This document shows positions 28,305 through 40,000 of a stretch of 64,000 nucleotides of DNA, one piece after another. The DNA comes from Siderastrea siderea (taxonomy: Eukaryota > Cnidaria > Anthozoa > Scleractinia > Rhizangiidae): assembly GCA_964030785.1 (NCBI GenBank), contig OZ034967.1, positions 56,023,265 through 56,087,264 on the forward strand. The letters run 5' to 3'. Each line of letters opens with the position of its first letter. Within the stretch, counting starts at the first letter, position 1. The position numbers and the translations under genes are program-made. Below the pieces are notes generated by a model. The model made no database searches. It saw only the letters and a list, made by a program, of their open reading frames with translations, and was not told where the DNA came from.

Positions 28305-31300
28305 TTAGCATCCATGAAGAGGTTTCCCATGAAGCCTCTTGCACCGCTCAACCCATGAATCGTGAAAAGTCTTGTAATCCTGCAGAAGTTCTTCCAAGTC
28401 TCCCTCGCTTGAGTTTTGGTCGTCATGGCTTGTTTGCTTGGACATCTCTACATTCTGATAACTGTTCTCATTTTTTGTTCTTTTTGCTGAAAAAAAATTA
28501 ACATAACCAATGCTTCATTCAGTATCGCTATTGAAACATCGCACTCATTCCCTCCGACTTTTCTTTGACACCTGAACAGATTTAATTTATTTCGTATTTA
28601 TCAATTATTCCACGAACGCACGTTGGATCAAAGTAAATAAACCCTTCCGGCGCCTGGTATATCGGAGGATAATGCCCGAAGCTGAAAGACTGTCAGAAAA
28701 ACGGAACAGTTGGCCGAGAAGTGAAACTTCGAGGGCACCTGTGAAATTTTGATGACAGTCTTTCAGCCAAGGGCATTACCCTCCGATATACCAGCAAGCC
28801 AGAAAGGGGTTTATTTATTTTATAACCCTCCGATTTATTTCTACAGTGCCCGCACTTTATTGTGGTGAGGAGAAAACAGCCAGTGAAAGTGTCAAAGCAC
28901 AATTGCAGCTAATCAAATCCAAGTTGGCTGGTTTACTCGATTTTATTACACTGTGACTAGATCTGAAAAGTTAAGACCTGAAAAATTGACTTCCTTTCTT
29001 GTTTTTCTCTCTTCGATAAAATCGGACAACGGATATCAAATCGAACGGTGGGTATCGCCTGATACCGGCCGTCCGATATTGTGCCACGTTTTGTGTTTCA
29101 TCCAATTAGCGCGCGCGAAAATTAATCGGCGGGTTATAACAGGCGACAAACAACCCACGAAGTTGGTTGTAGTCACCTCATATCCAACAAGCGCGAGTGA
29201 AAGAACTTTGGCCCAGTTGTTGTTTTCCACAATTGTTTCCAGCAATTATTTGGTTGACTACTCAAACTACTAGACTAGCTTTCTGCCTTTTCTACAGAGC
29301 GACAAATAACTAGGCAGCTAGATACGCCTGGTTTGCTATTGCTAGTCTAGTTAAACAATAGAGTTCCTCTGTCGAAGGCACTATCTTGTGAGTCATCGTG
29401 TGATAGGTTGCCCGAGGAAATTTGATGTTCACAACAAATATTAGCCCGACAACGTAGTTCGAGGCTTATATGAAGTTTGAACATCAAATTTCCTAGAGAA
29501 CCTTTCACACATAGGGTTTGAGACACAGAAGGACTCTATTGTTTTTATTGTACAACGCTAGATTTTGAGCGACAATTACCAAAAACGGGCACTATGCGCT
29601 GATAGGCGCCCGCTGAGGAGAGACACTATCACGTCACGTGGTCGATTTGGACCAATGGGAGCACGCCAAAATTTAGCGTTATACTATAATTGGCTAGATT
29701 AGCGTATTTGTAATAGGACACGTTTAATGTCCACTTAATTGCTCATATATCAAGTTGGTTTAACAGACCTAAGAAAAAGAATAAGAATAAGAATAACATT
29801 TTATCGTCACTTACGCTGAAGGTATTTCTTGGCAAAATACTCATAGAGTAATCCAGCAATGAAAAGCACGCCAAGGATGGCGACGCCACAGTACACAATC
29901 ATCTTGAATGCTCCTTCTTCATAAAACAATCCCTCTGCTGCTTTAACCTCTTGGCTGATAGAATCTGATGGATTCTGAAAAACAAACGTAGCAAACATTC
30001 CTTTGACCCTCACTCGTGGACTACGGCAGTGGAGTCTTACATACGATCACCGACGAATAATAAAATAATTGAAATTAGATCGAGAACTGGATTAACGCAG
30101 ATTTTCTATCTTTTTTCTGTTTAGGCCTAAGCAAAGTATATGTAGAAAAATGGAGGTCGTTTGCCTGGAGTAGTCACAAAGGTGGCAACCATTGCATCTC
30201 AAAACAGTATAGCACGGAGCTGCATGTGTTTCAGCATAATACTTATAAATGAGAGTGATCATGAATATATGAAATAATCATACACCGGAACTGTGGATGA
30301 AAAGCATCTGATTATTTCAAATATTCACTCTTATTTGTTTCACTACCTATGGCAAAAAACAAATGACCAGCTCTCAGTTGTCGTGGGTTTGAATCCCGTT
30401 CAAGCCAGTATTTTTTTTAAGGTTGTTTTTTTATCAACTGCCTAAGTTGATATTTTTAACTGCGACAGTTATCATCATTTCTTAAAATACTTCTACTCAT
30501 GGATATGTGTAAAATACTCATACCACTAACGATTTCCTTTAAACTCTAGAAGAATTTGACCCCACAAAATTGTTACCAGCGTCAAAAAATTCTTTTAACT
30601 TAGAACTTAAAATCTCTGTGTTCGTTTCATTCATCTAAAAAGGCAAGTCCTTTTTCTTTCATTGGTCTTGTGTTTTCGCTGATTTGCGTACCATGGATAT
30701 CGATGTTTCATAACATTTCCTTTTGTAACAACGTCTGGTACCGATTGAATTTCTTATGCTATTTCTCAATTATACCTTAAGGGGCTTCAGATGATGAGCA
30801 ATTTTCTGGAAAACTCTTCGCGGATAGTTTTCAACATATCGCCGGCCGCAGTTTGCCATCTGCGATGAATTTCCTGCCAAAACCATGCCGTACGTTACCG
30901 GATGCTCAATCGTACGCTCAACCCTAAGTCCCGGATGATCCTTGATAAGATTCAAGTGCGCGGTGATCATAAAACTGTCGACAAATGCACCATCTATTTC
31001 TGACTTGAGCAGAGCTGACGTAATGTCATAAATCTTGGGAAAGACTGCAATGAGGGAAGATAAAAGGAGATATTTTAATGGCCTGAGCGAATTTTTCAAC
31101 TTAAGTTAAGATTTAATTCTTGCTATCAAATTGAAAGTTTTTTTTTAATAAAACCTTTCCTAAACTATGTAAAACTAAAAATACCTTAAATAGTAATTAT
31201 TTTTGGTTCCATACTCATCGTTTAGTTTAAATACTCTAAACTAGCCTGACTCCACTTTATGAAATTTTAAAGGTTCAGTGAAAACTTGTCATGTACTAAA

Positions 31301-34300
31301 GTAAAACCAATAATTTCCCGGAATCTCTTACTCTTCATTTCCGCATTCATTAAAACTCCAAGTTGGTATTCTTCACTGCCATTTACAACTCCGATCTGTT
31401 TGAAAATGGAATAAAGTAAATGTTTAGATCCCAGTTAGTTGCTATAGACCCTACTAGCCTGGCTAAACTAGGAACCATTGTTGCAGAAACATTGTTTTCA
31501 GACATGTTTCCATGGGTGGCTAAACTGGGCAACAGACGTTCGGAAGCACAATTTCCTTCTGTGAAGCAAAATCGTTTTGACTTGATTCAGAAACATTCAA
31601 TTCCTTGCTTCCAAGACGCAAAATTTGCTTCCACAAAGTATGTTTCTCGCGCGGCTAATTAAATAAGCTGGGAAACATTTGTGTCGGCAGCAATGTTTCC
31701 GCAACAATGTTTCCTAGTTTAGCCAGGCCCTACTGGAAAAAACACAATCTACACCTGCTGCTTCTGGGACTTTTGTGAAAATTCTTGTGTAACATAGGGC
31801 ATTCAGCACCTCGCTTGGAATGCCAATGGTGGGCAGAAGGGTCTATTATGTCTTTACTCTATTCACCCTGAGACTTTCAGGGTGTAGTTTATTACGCTTT
31901 TGGTAAAATTAGAAGTGTAAGAGGAATCGAATTAATCTTTTTTGCAGTAGAAAATTATTGGGGGAATATATTAAGGTACAGTGACGTCATAGGCTATTTT
32001 CTTGTACTCGTCAATATTCTCATTAACTTGCGGAATCAACTAATTTTCTTTTCATGTGATTCAAAAGCACTGATTCTGAATTAATGCTATCTTTCTATTT
32101 TTCTTGGAGTGAGATTTGAAGCTCGATTTTAGGTGAAAACTTAGCGAGAACACTAGCGCATTTTGACAGAAGCCTATCGGTGATCAACTCCCGACCTCGC
32201 AAGTCAAAAATATGAACATCACCTACCAGTGATCCATGGATAGGAAAGTGTGGGTGTGTCGAAGCAGCAAGCGATGCTGTTACCATTGCAATGAAGATAG
32301 AGATTATAATCAAGCCCGTGATTATCCACAAAATGCAGAACGCTCGGCCGAGAGTGGACTTGGGAGAACGATCTCCATAACTGTGAGGAATTAAGTTAAA
32401 TAGATTGTTTAGAAGAGGAGATTGTCATCGATATAGCGGTATTTTCAAGATTATCTAACATAATTCCGGCATAAATTACCCTAGGCATTAGACCTCCCTT
32501 TATTAAAGATGATTAAGACGGATTCCGCTCAACGTTCGAGCAATAAGTGCAAAAAATATTTACCAAAAAACTACTCATAGCACGGTAACATTTTAAATGC
32601 TATTTGAAACATCTCAGTCTAGTTCACTTGCCCAAGTGACCCCGCGATGAAATTCTCAAGCATTCTCAAGAAAATTAATTTCAAATCTCGTAAAAGTATG
32701 CTAAAAACGGGCGCCATTTTGTTTTGAACTGACATGAAGCGTCTTTTTAATTGAAATATTGATAACTTCAAATCCAATTTTCTCTCGCGGGGTCAACTTG
32801 GGAGCAAAAGTAACGATAAGTTCTTCTTATCTGTTCTCAAAATGTGACAGTGCTGCAAGTATTTTTTTTGGTAACTTAATTTTTGCACTTACTGCTCGAA
32901 CGTTGAGCGGAAATCGTCTTAACAACGACAAAACGTAAGCCGGAGGTTTTTGTTTCTCTTTTTCAAAAACGTATTCACTGGTTGTTCCCGTTTTGTGTGG
33001 GATGCCAGTGTAATAACCTTTTCAAGCAAATGATTCACATCAATGGACAATACAGCCTGAATCGTTGGTTTAGTCAGAACCTTACAGAGGCAGCCAACAC
33101 GTGTTCGCCTCTCCAGTAGACGACGAGGCTATGATTTTTTTTAAAGAGTCCTTAACGCCTGGTTATGCCACGCTGATGACTCTTAAGGACGGACGAAATC
33201 GTCCACTGCTGCAATATTCCACAAGCAAATTGGTTGTATGCAAGAGTTAAGTTCTGGTTTAATCACTGAGATTGTGTAGTGTGTCCATTGCTGTGAAAGG
33301 TTTACATTTTTTTTACTTTTAATACGAACCCTACTGTTGTCATGGTAACCAGTGCCCACCAGAATCCTTCCCAGACTCCTTTCATAAATGATTGAGGGAA
33401 CTCTTGGGGATTTTGGCGATGATCCTGAAAAAAATATATAAATGCATCTTAAAATACATGAAGATTAGCTTGTGTAGCCTGGTTTTCCTGGTTTGCAAAG
33501 TCTTGTGGCGCTGGGATCCTTATTACTGTGGTCACCCGAGCTGTTCCAAAGACGGCAAGGGTATTTTTCCCGAGCGCCGTAGATAGTATTTAGGGTTAAA
33601 CACTCATCTACAGTATTTTAAAAGGTGAAGCATTAATTGATAGTATTTACGCCTTAGAACGACTCGAATCTATTTAGGGTTAAGCTCTGATTCTGCAGTT
33701 GCTAGGCTTTCAGTTACTGTTATGGAAAATTCTTGACAACTGCAAGACTTGTGTGGATTCTGCATTGAACGTTCGGCGTTCTGCATGAAAACCCCCGCTA
33801 TGACACAGATAACTAATTGAAGATTGCCCAAACACTTTTGCGTTTACCAGAGATAATCCCAAGTAAACCGACGACCTCGGTAGCGACCTCTAAGGTTCAT
33901 AAGGACAATTTTGAAGGTTTCCAAGGTTCACCCTAAAATCGTTACATATGTTCGAAAGCCCCTTCTTCCACCTTCCGTCCTAAAACCCTATTTCCGAACT
34001 CATATTCATATTTTAAGAATGTACTCAAGAGTTTTCAGATACTTAGTGAACTCTGTGTAATGTCTGATTCCTCTTGTGGACACAAAATTAAACTCAAGAG
34101 ATACTTCGTACTGTTGTTCACGCTTTTGTTTTACAATTTAAGGAATTTGTTGTGCCCCTTTCTTTGTGTTCTTCCCGAAAAAAATACATTCTACCGCACT
34201 CTTGACAACTTGAACTTACCAAGAACCAGATGATTATACCAGAAAAGGTCGCTGTGAGCAGAATAAACACCATTATGGGCCAGGCCTTCAGAATGGTCGA

Positions 34301-34897
34301 GGCGATGGCGTGAGTCTTGCTCGTCCTTTCATTCCCATCATACGCCAGGAACACCACACTGGGGACACGTACTAACGGGATGAACGGGTGATCCCGAAAA
34401 GAACGGGCTCCTGCGGGCGCGTGGATGGGGAATGTGAAATCATACTCGTTAATTTTGTCACCCAGGAAATGGTCTTCAGCCTCCAGTGGCGTTCGCAGAA
34501 GCTTAGCAAATTTCACTTTATCGGCTCCGCCTGGGCAGCAGTACTCGAGTATGTCAGAAAGCAACGATGGGAACATTCCTTGGATGTGAAGACTCGTTTT
34601 GTCGTATTGAAAAAAGGCGTAGGGGTGATTCTTGTGAAAAGAAATCGATAAAGGCATGTCGTTTTCACCAAAACATCTCTCATCCAAAGATATTTGGCTT
34701 GTGATATTTTTAAGCTTCCCAAGTTGCATTCCTCCAAAAAAATTATATTGCTTGATTAAATCAAGCATTGTTTTTGCAATTCGAAAACCGTCGGTAGTAT
34801 CATTTTTGCTCCTTGACCACGGAAGGAAGATGCTTTGCACGAGAAAGAATTGCGCCAAGAGGACAGCGGTGGGAACTATTAATTGAATCAGCTTCAT
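28305..34897 (-). CDS. Glutamate-receptor-like channel with potassium-type TTVGYGD pore, gene B (7 coding exons)
   Basis: Minus-strand exons, in order: 34897-34220, 33424-33330, 32380-32227, 31395-31332, 31044-30776, 29974-29815 and 28486-28305. Junctions are GT-AG and the total is 1602 bases (533 residues). Signal peptide at the start, S1 (PLSISFHKNHPYAFF ...), M1 (AWPIMVFILLTATFSG, 205-226), filter TTVGYGD (255-261), M2 (about 272-294), S2 with SEIDGAFVDSF, M3 (about 441-466) and a tail with LEELLQDYKTFHDSW. The exon-6 frame reads through to a stop at 29807, but CAGC|GTAAGT at 29815 is a perfect donor. The exon at 28486 restores the tail homologous to gene A, so I prefer the spliced form. 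S1 and M1 share one exon here, whereas gene A has an intron between them. Confidence 0.87.
28635..28816. mobile_element. Foldback/MITE with about 60-base inverted arms
   Basis: The left arm (28635-28694) starts AAATAAACCCTTC and includes CTGGTATATCGGAGG and GCTGAAAGACTGTC. The right arm (28754-28816) is its reverse complement with a few changes. About 60 bases of spacer. It lies in the last intron of gene B. Confidence 0.8.
29353..29543. mobile_element. MITE-like element with AACAATAGAGT inverted ends
   Basis: The left end is AACAATAGAGTTCCTCTGTC and the right end CACAGAAGGACTCTATTGTT. An inner inverted pair (AAATTTGATGTTC ... GAACATCAAATTTCC) is also present. A fragment matching one end (CGACAGAAGAACTCTATTG) occurs in gene A intron 7 near 23899. 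Confidence 0.65.
29545..29689. mobile_element. MITE of about 145 bases, copy 2 (opposite orientation to 23711-23854)
   Basis: Ends TTATTGTACAACGCTA and TAGCGTTATACTATAA, with the same internal AAAAACGGGCACTATG and GGCGCCCGCTGAGGAG segments as copy 1, inverted. It lies in the last intron of gene B. Confidence 0.8.
31458..31727. mobile_element. hAT-like MITE with CCTGGCTAAACTAGGAA inverted ends
   Basis: The left end reads CCTGGCTAAACTAGGAACC and the right end GTTTCCTAGTTTAGCCAGG. CCCTACT flanks both sides as a probable target duplication (7 to 8 bases, hAT-like). It lies in intron 3 of gene B. Confidence 0.75.
32513..32922. mobile_element. TTAA-flanked nonautonomous element with about 55-base inverted repeats
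   Basis: The left end is TTAAGACGGATTCCGCTCAA, continuing CGTTCGAGCAATAAGTGC. The right end is the reverse complement, ending CGGAAATCGTCTTAA. TTAA at both borders suggests piggyBac-type mobilisation. It lies in intron 2 of gene B. Confidence 0.75.
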
Positions 34898-35146
34898 GTT
34901 GAATTACTTAGGAATCTGCAAAGCGGGAATATAAATTTGTCATTTAACATAGTGACTGAACACAATTCCAACCCGGCCGATTTCACTACACTGTGCAGAA
35001 CGGATTTCTCAAACCTGTTTGTTTGCTCCGCCATGCATATGATTTGGGCATTATGATTCGACTTTGATTACAGAATGTTGACAGATATTATTCCACAAGA
35101 TGAGTTTCCAGAGTAAATACTTTTTCCTGAAATGTCACCTTTCTTA
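34898..35146. other. Upstream region of gene B
   Basis: Includes a short leader (34898-34915) after a splice acceptor TTTGCAG on the minus strand, mirroring gene A. Nothing else is recognised. Confidence 0.4.
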
Positions 35147-35480
35147 AAGGAGGTCACTCCAGAAAGGGTGTATTTTTTGAAATCGTTAATAAAAAGATAA
35201 CACTAAGTTGAGTTGCTGACCGTGGTTTTAGCTTCTAAAGTGCACCCGAACCCACTGAAATTCCTCTCCAAAGAGGGCCAAAATTCAACACTGCGCGCCG
35301 CCATTTTGAATCGTACTCAGCAGCCTGGCCGCTCGTCCGTGACGTCATATCGTTCAGCGAGACCAGCGGTCAGTGGGATCGGATGCACTTTAAAAGCTAA
35401 AACCACGGTCAGTAACTCAACTTATTGTTACCTTTTAATTGGCGATTTCAAAACATAGACCGTTTCTGGAGTGACCTTCC
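35147..35480. mobile_element. MITE with long (about 110-base) inverted repeats
   Basis: The left arm begins AAGGAGGTCACTCCAGAAAG and the right arm ends TTTCTGGAGTGACCTTC. Matching inner segments include TAAGTTGAGTT, CTGACCGTGGTTTTAGCTT and AAAGTGCA. Together the arms occupy about two thirds of the element. Confidence 0.85.
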
Positions 35481-35706
35481 CGAATATTTCACGGTGGTGG
35501 GCAGATCTGCCAGTTCATTCACACATGAATTACCAGCGGTGTTTCCCCCTTTGATTCGCCTGCTATGTTAAGAAAACTCGGGTCTGCACACTCGGGTGAA
35601 CTCGGCTGTGAGTCACCTGATGAGCTTTGTTTGTCTGTGCAATGAAATGTAAAGGTGTGGCCATTCTTACCCTTCAAACAAATTCTCTTCAACAGTGCTT
35701 TATACG

Positions 35707-35853
35707 GCCTAGTACCCAGGCGTTCTCCTTCCGTTCACTCGACTCGACTTGGTGCGAAATGTCGTGACGTCACCGAACGAGGTGCCATTCGGTGACGTCA
35801 CGAAATTTCGCGCCAAGTCGTGTGAGCGAAAAGAGAACGTCTGGGTACTAGGC
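35707..35853. mobile_element. Almost fully palindromic MITE
   Basis: GCCTAGTACCCAGGCGTTCTC at the left pairs with GAGAACGTCTGGGTACTAGGC at the right. The arms continue inward to GTGACGTCACCGAA / TTCGGTGACGTCAC with a loop of about 12 bases. Confidence 0.85.
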
Positions 35854-37078
35854 TGTGCTTTATATACTTCACCCTTGTGAAAGGGTGTTCAAAATGGAGG
35901 AAGACGGCAAAAATATAAGCTAACATAAATTGTCAAAATAAGAGTGCTTTGGTGTAAACATAATGCCTTACATTTTCACTGGATTTGAAAACGGCAAAAA
36001 AATCTTTCCATCTTGAGGAGTAAGTGACAAAAACTGAGAAAAGGCTTCAGAACTTAAAAAAAAATAAAGAGGATTAATTTTTGTGCTTTTATTTTCGCCA
36101 ACCTTAGACGATGGGCGAAAATAAAGAAAATACCTGCTTGAAAATAAAATGTATTAGCACAATAAAAAAAGCAATAACTGAAATCTGACTAAATAAACAT
36201 TCCATTTATTTTACAGTATTAACTGCAGCTAGAGGGTATTAATTACTCCGGTTAATATTCTTAGCAACAATTTTCCGCCGAAGAATTAACATACCTTGCA
36301 TTTATGTGTCATTATCAAACACTATTACATGAGGGTGTCGGCTTTCTTTGTCAATTTTTTTTTAGGCTATTGAACTTTGCTACGTATAAACATAACAGTG
36401 TCACCGCGAAAAAACGATATACGTTGTCGAAAAAAGGATTCAAACGGTTCAAAGCGGTCCAAATCGAACTTTTAAACTGAATAATCTCACTTTTTTTTTA
36501 CTGTCCATCAGTAGTATTAACTGATTTATTACTGAGACAGATGCTATATATTTCATGTAGTTTCTTAAGAAAAGTTTGTATCTTTGGAAGGAACAATTCT
36601 CTACATGGACAAAAACGAGGGAAAAAACGAACTTCATTGCTGAAAGCCGTATATTTTAGAGAAGCGCAAATTGTTAACGACTCCACTATAAACAGTTTTA
36701 ACTGTGTGTAGTAAAATGTGACATGCGACTGCTGTTAGCATGGTTGGTCTGCCAAAAATATTCATGATCAGATGTTTTTGTCGGTTATTCTTTGACATTA
36801 AAGGTTTAGCATACTTACGATATAATTGTTGAATTCAGTGTTTACTTTCCAAGCTGTTAAGAGCTCTGGATGCATTAAGAAAGAAGCCTAAGGGCAAATA
36901 AGCTTTTAGCACTTACTCAGTGAACAATTAAATAAGAGACTTGGTGATCGTAATGCTCCGCAACTCCGCTCTTATTTCTAGAAAGCTTTTCTGTTACCTA
37001 AAGAAATGTTACTGTATAGGTTAATTTGGACGCAATAAGCATTGAGGCTACTTTAAGCAAACGGAGTCATTTGCAAAT
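35854..37078. other. Noncoding host DNA
   Basis: No gene seen. A small hairpin of TTTTATTTTCGCC and GGGCGAAAATAAAG lies near 36090-36128. Confidence 0.5.
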
Positions 37079-40000
37079 CAGAATACAAGTATTCGTTAAG
37101 AGGTTTTGATGAAAGAAAAAGCTATCTTCCCACGTTCTTTTCCAAATCTCCCCCTCCCCTCCCCCCAGGAAAAAAAAAAGAAAAATGCTGCAAGGCATGC
37201 AATTCCAGACGCATTAAGCCAGCCTTTTATAAACACTAAGAGTTCGTCGACAACCTTTACCGACATCTAATAAAATATTTATTATCAGGTTGAACTAAAA
37301 GAAAGAAAAGAAAACAAACAATTTGATTTGTCAATCTTCCCCTAAAATTTTTCATTTGTACTAGTGTTAGGTCTAAACTGAGTCATTTTTTCTCGAAAGA
37401 TGTTGACAAGTGACTTTAAAAAATACTTTACGCTAGTACTTATAAGCTTCAAAAACGCGATTTTTTTGTTTGTTTTTTCCTTGTTTTGTTTTATGTTATG
37501 ATATTTATAATACAGGTAACTTTATCTCTTTTAAGCTTAACGACGGGGGTTCGCGTAGATTAACTATTGTTTTTCACTCAAAGTTAACGTTCTAGAATTT
37601 TCACCAACATGAACTATACACTATATACTATTCAATAAATTCTGAGAGCTTAACGACTAGAACTAATAAGCCCAGAACATCTCAGTTTTCATTTTTTACT
37701 TATGCCCACCGTGATGTATAATATACGCGGTTATAATTTTTCTTTCCGAAAGACAAGCTCACGGTTTTACCGCTATTTGTTGTGCACCATGCTAAGTTGT
37801 TGAACGTTCTATATTATTTCAAGTGAAATTTCACGTCCATGGATAAAACCATTCCTACAGAAAAAAACTGCTTTTGTTTTAAAAGGCACCGCCTTTTGCG
37901 GCAAACTAAACTTTGAAAACTTACATTGACAGAAGTTCACTATTGTGAGCGTCGCAACAAGAGTTGCAGCGCCAACATTTTGATAAACTGTGTTTGCTAA
38001 ATTTTCACGTGTCAACACGAACTAATAGTTTCGCTTACTTTGTCGTTTAAAGGCGTCAAAAAAGAAATTAATTGATATACTGACAAAGATATCGCTGAAT
38101 TTTAAGGTAAGCAGCATTCACGCTTAAACTGGACGCATCGAGAGTGATTTGGAATTGTACTATTAAATGGAACTGATTCGGAATCGTGAAACTGGGGACA
38201 AAAACGAAACACGTTTTACTAAGTACTATTTTACGATAAATACACCAGAAGTAATGGCATTTTCTTAACGTCAATCCTAGTAAGTCAGAGTTTCATTAAA
38301 CCGATGGAACTAAACCGGATCGCATTCGACTTGATATTGTCAAGCTAAGGCAGTAATTATTTGGCTTCGACAACTAAATGTGTACTCAGTAGTTAGTGCG
38401 CGATGATATTTTTTCCTGATAGGCCTTCCATGATCCGATTGACCTAACTTGTAATTCACTGGATTCACACAGTAAAAATAAACTGACCTGTCCTCTTCTA
38501 TCCGCTTTGTGTGTAGTCGGGAACTGTATAGTTCCTTAAAAAGATTTCCGCTGTTCGATTCGCCTAATTTTCAAGGGAGAAAGCTCCGTCGCCTGCAGCC
38601 CCTAAGTTCTGCTTTAAAACAAAGAATCTCTCTTCAAATGCCCCTTTTACTTTTGCCTTCTTCTAATTGTTTGGGGCTTGAACACGAGTGAAGCTAAAGT
38701 TTTAGTTGTGGTTAATTTATCCACGCTCCCCAGCATGAACCCAATAAAATATTTATGATAAACTGATAATACATATTTTCTCACGCAGGTATAAGGTGAA
38801 TGCGAATCAGTTACGGTGGTTGAAATATGTTACAAACAAGAATATTTGCCCACATCTGAAATGAATTGCTTGCAAATTTTACCACTGTTAAAACGAGTCT
38901 ACGGTAAAACGAGTTTGCGCGCAAACAGGAGGAAAACTGGTTGCTGTTATTATACCATTAGTACCCATTAGTACTCAAGTTTTTAGGGCGTATAAGCTAT
39001 TTTCTATTTAGTCTTTGGTCCCTCTTTAATCATCGAAAGTGGTAAAAAATATTCTCCTAGAACGATTAATACTTCGTCTATAACAGACAGGTGGCAACAA
39101 AAACGTAAACTATCAATCAGGTTTTTGGCATAAACGAGTTATTTTAGGATGAGCTATACAGTAAAAAAAATGTATAGCAATCGATCAGGGGGATTTGAAA
39201 TAGTTCGAGTTTGGTTCAGCTAGAAAAAGCCAGAATCTTTTGCAACTCGATTTAGTTATGTATGGACTAAAATTCAAATTTGTGTGTTTGTTTTTAGTTC
39301 AATACCACTCCAAACACTTTAAACTAGATGCGTTTATGCCCATAAGAATATTCTTAACAATTAACCCATCACGCTGGGCACGAGATAACAAGTTCCTGCT
39401 TCAAACCTGTTTTCCTGTTACAAACCGACGCATACATCGAAGGATGTTAACGTGCCCTTACATTTGTATTAAAGGGGCGTAGCTACGTGTACGCACGTAC
39501 GCACGTGCGTACCTGAAAAAATGTCAAAGGTTAAAAAAAACGAAACGAAACAAAACAACAGAAATATAAGAGACGGGAAATAAGCGATGGTTAAAAAAAG
39601 CACAATCTTTGCATCAACTTCCGTTATTTTTCAAAACAAAAGACACCCTTTTTCGCAAATTCCAGAGAAGGTACTCAATGTTGATGCTAGTGTAGGCAAA
39701 CGTGGAAAATTAGGGGACTGAGAATGACTAAGACCCGATTAAGACGCGAAACTTTTCAGCAGCCGAACTTAATTCGAATTTAGGCTTCCTAAATTAGGTA
39801 GTAAGATTTTCGACATCTATTATTCATCCGTTCTTAGGATCACCATTTCTCTGCGTGAATGGTTTTGTTGTGCACAAAATGGAAAGAAATTTTCTTATTG
39901 TAAAGCCGTGATGGACTGGAGATGGCTGCTCTTCTGTATCAACACTGCTCAATGCCATATGTTTGAAAGGGAGAATTAAAGGGACACTGTCACCACTATT

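Noticed and set aside
28953..29273. 106-codon open frame in the last intron of gene B
   Set aside because: No recognisable protein, intronic position and overlapping frames on both strands; treated as chance.
31420..31662. 80-codon open frame on the plus strand
   Set aside because: It lies almost wholly inside the MITE at 31458-31727.
37809..38018. Minus-strand 69-codon frame conserved in both duplication units (also 41829-42038)
   Set aside because: The surrounding noncoding DNA is equally conserved between the units, so shared frames give no evidence of coding.
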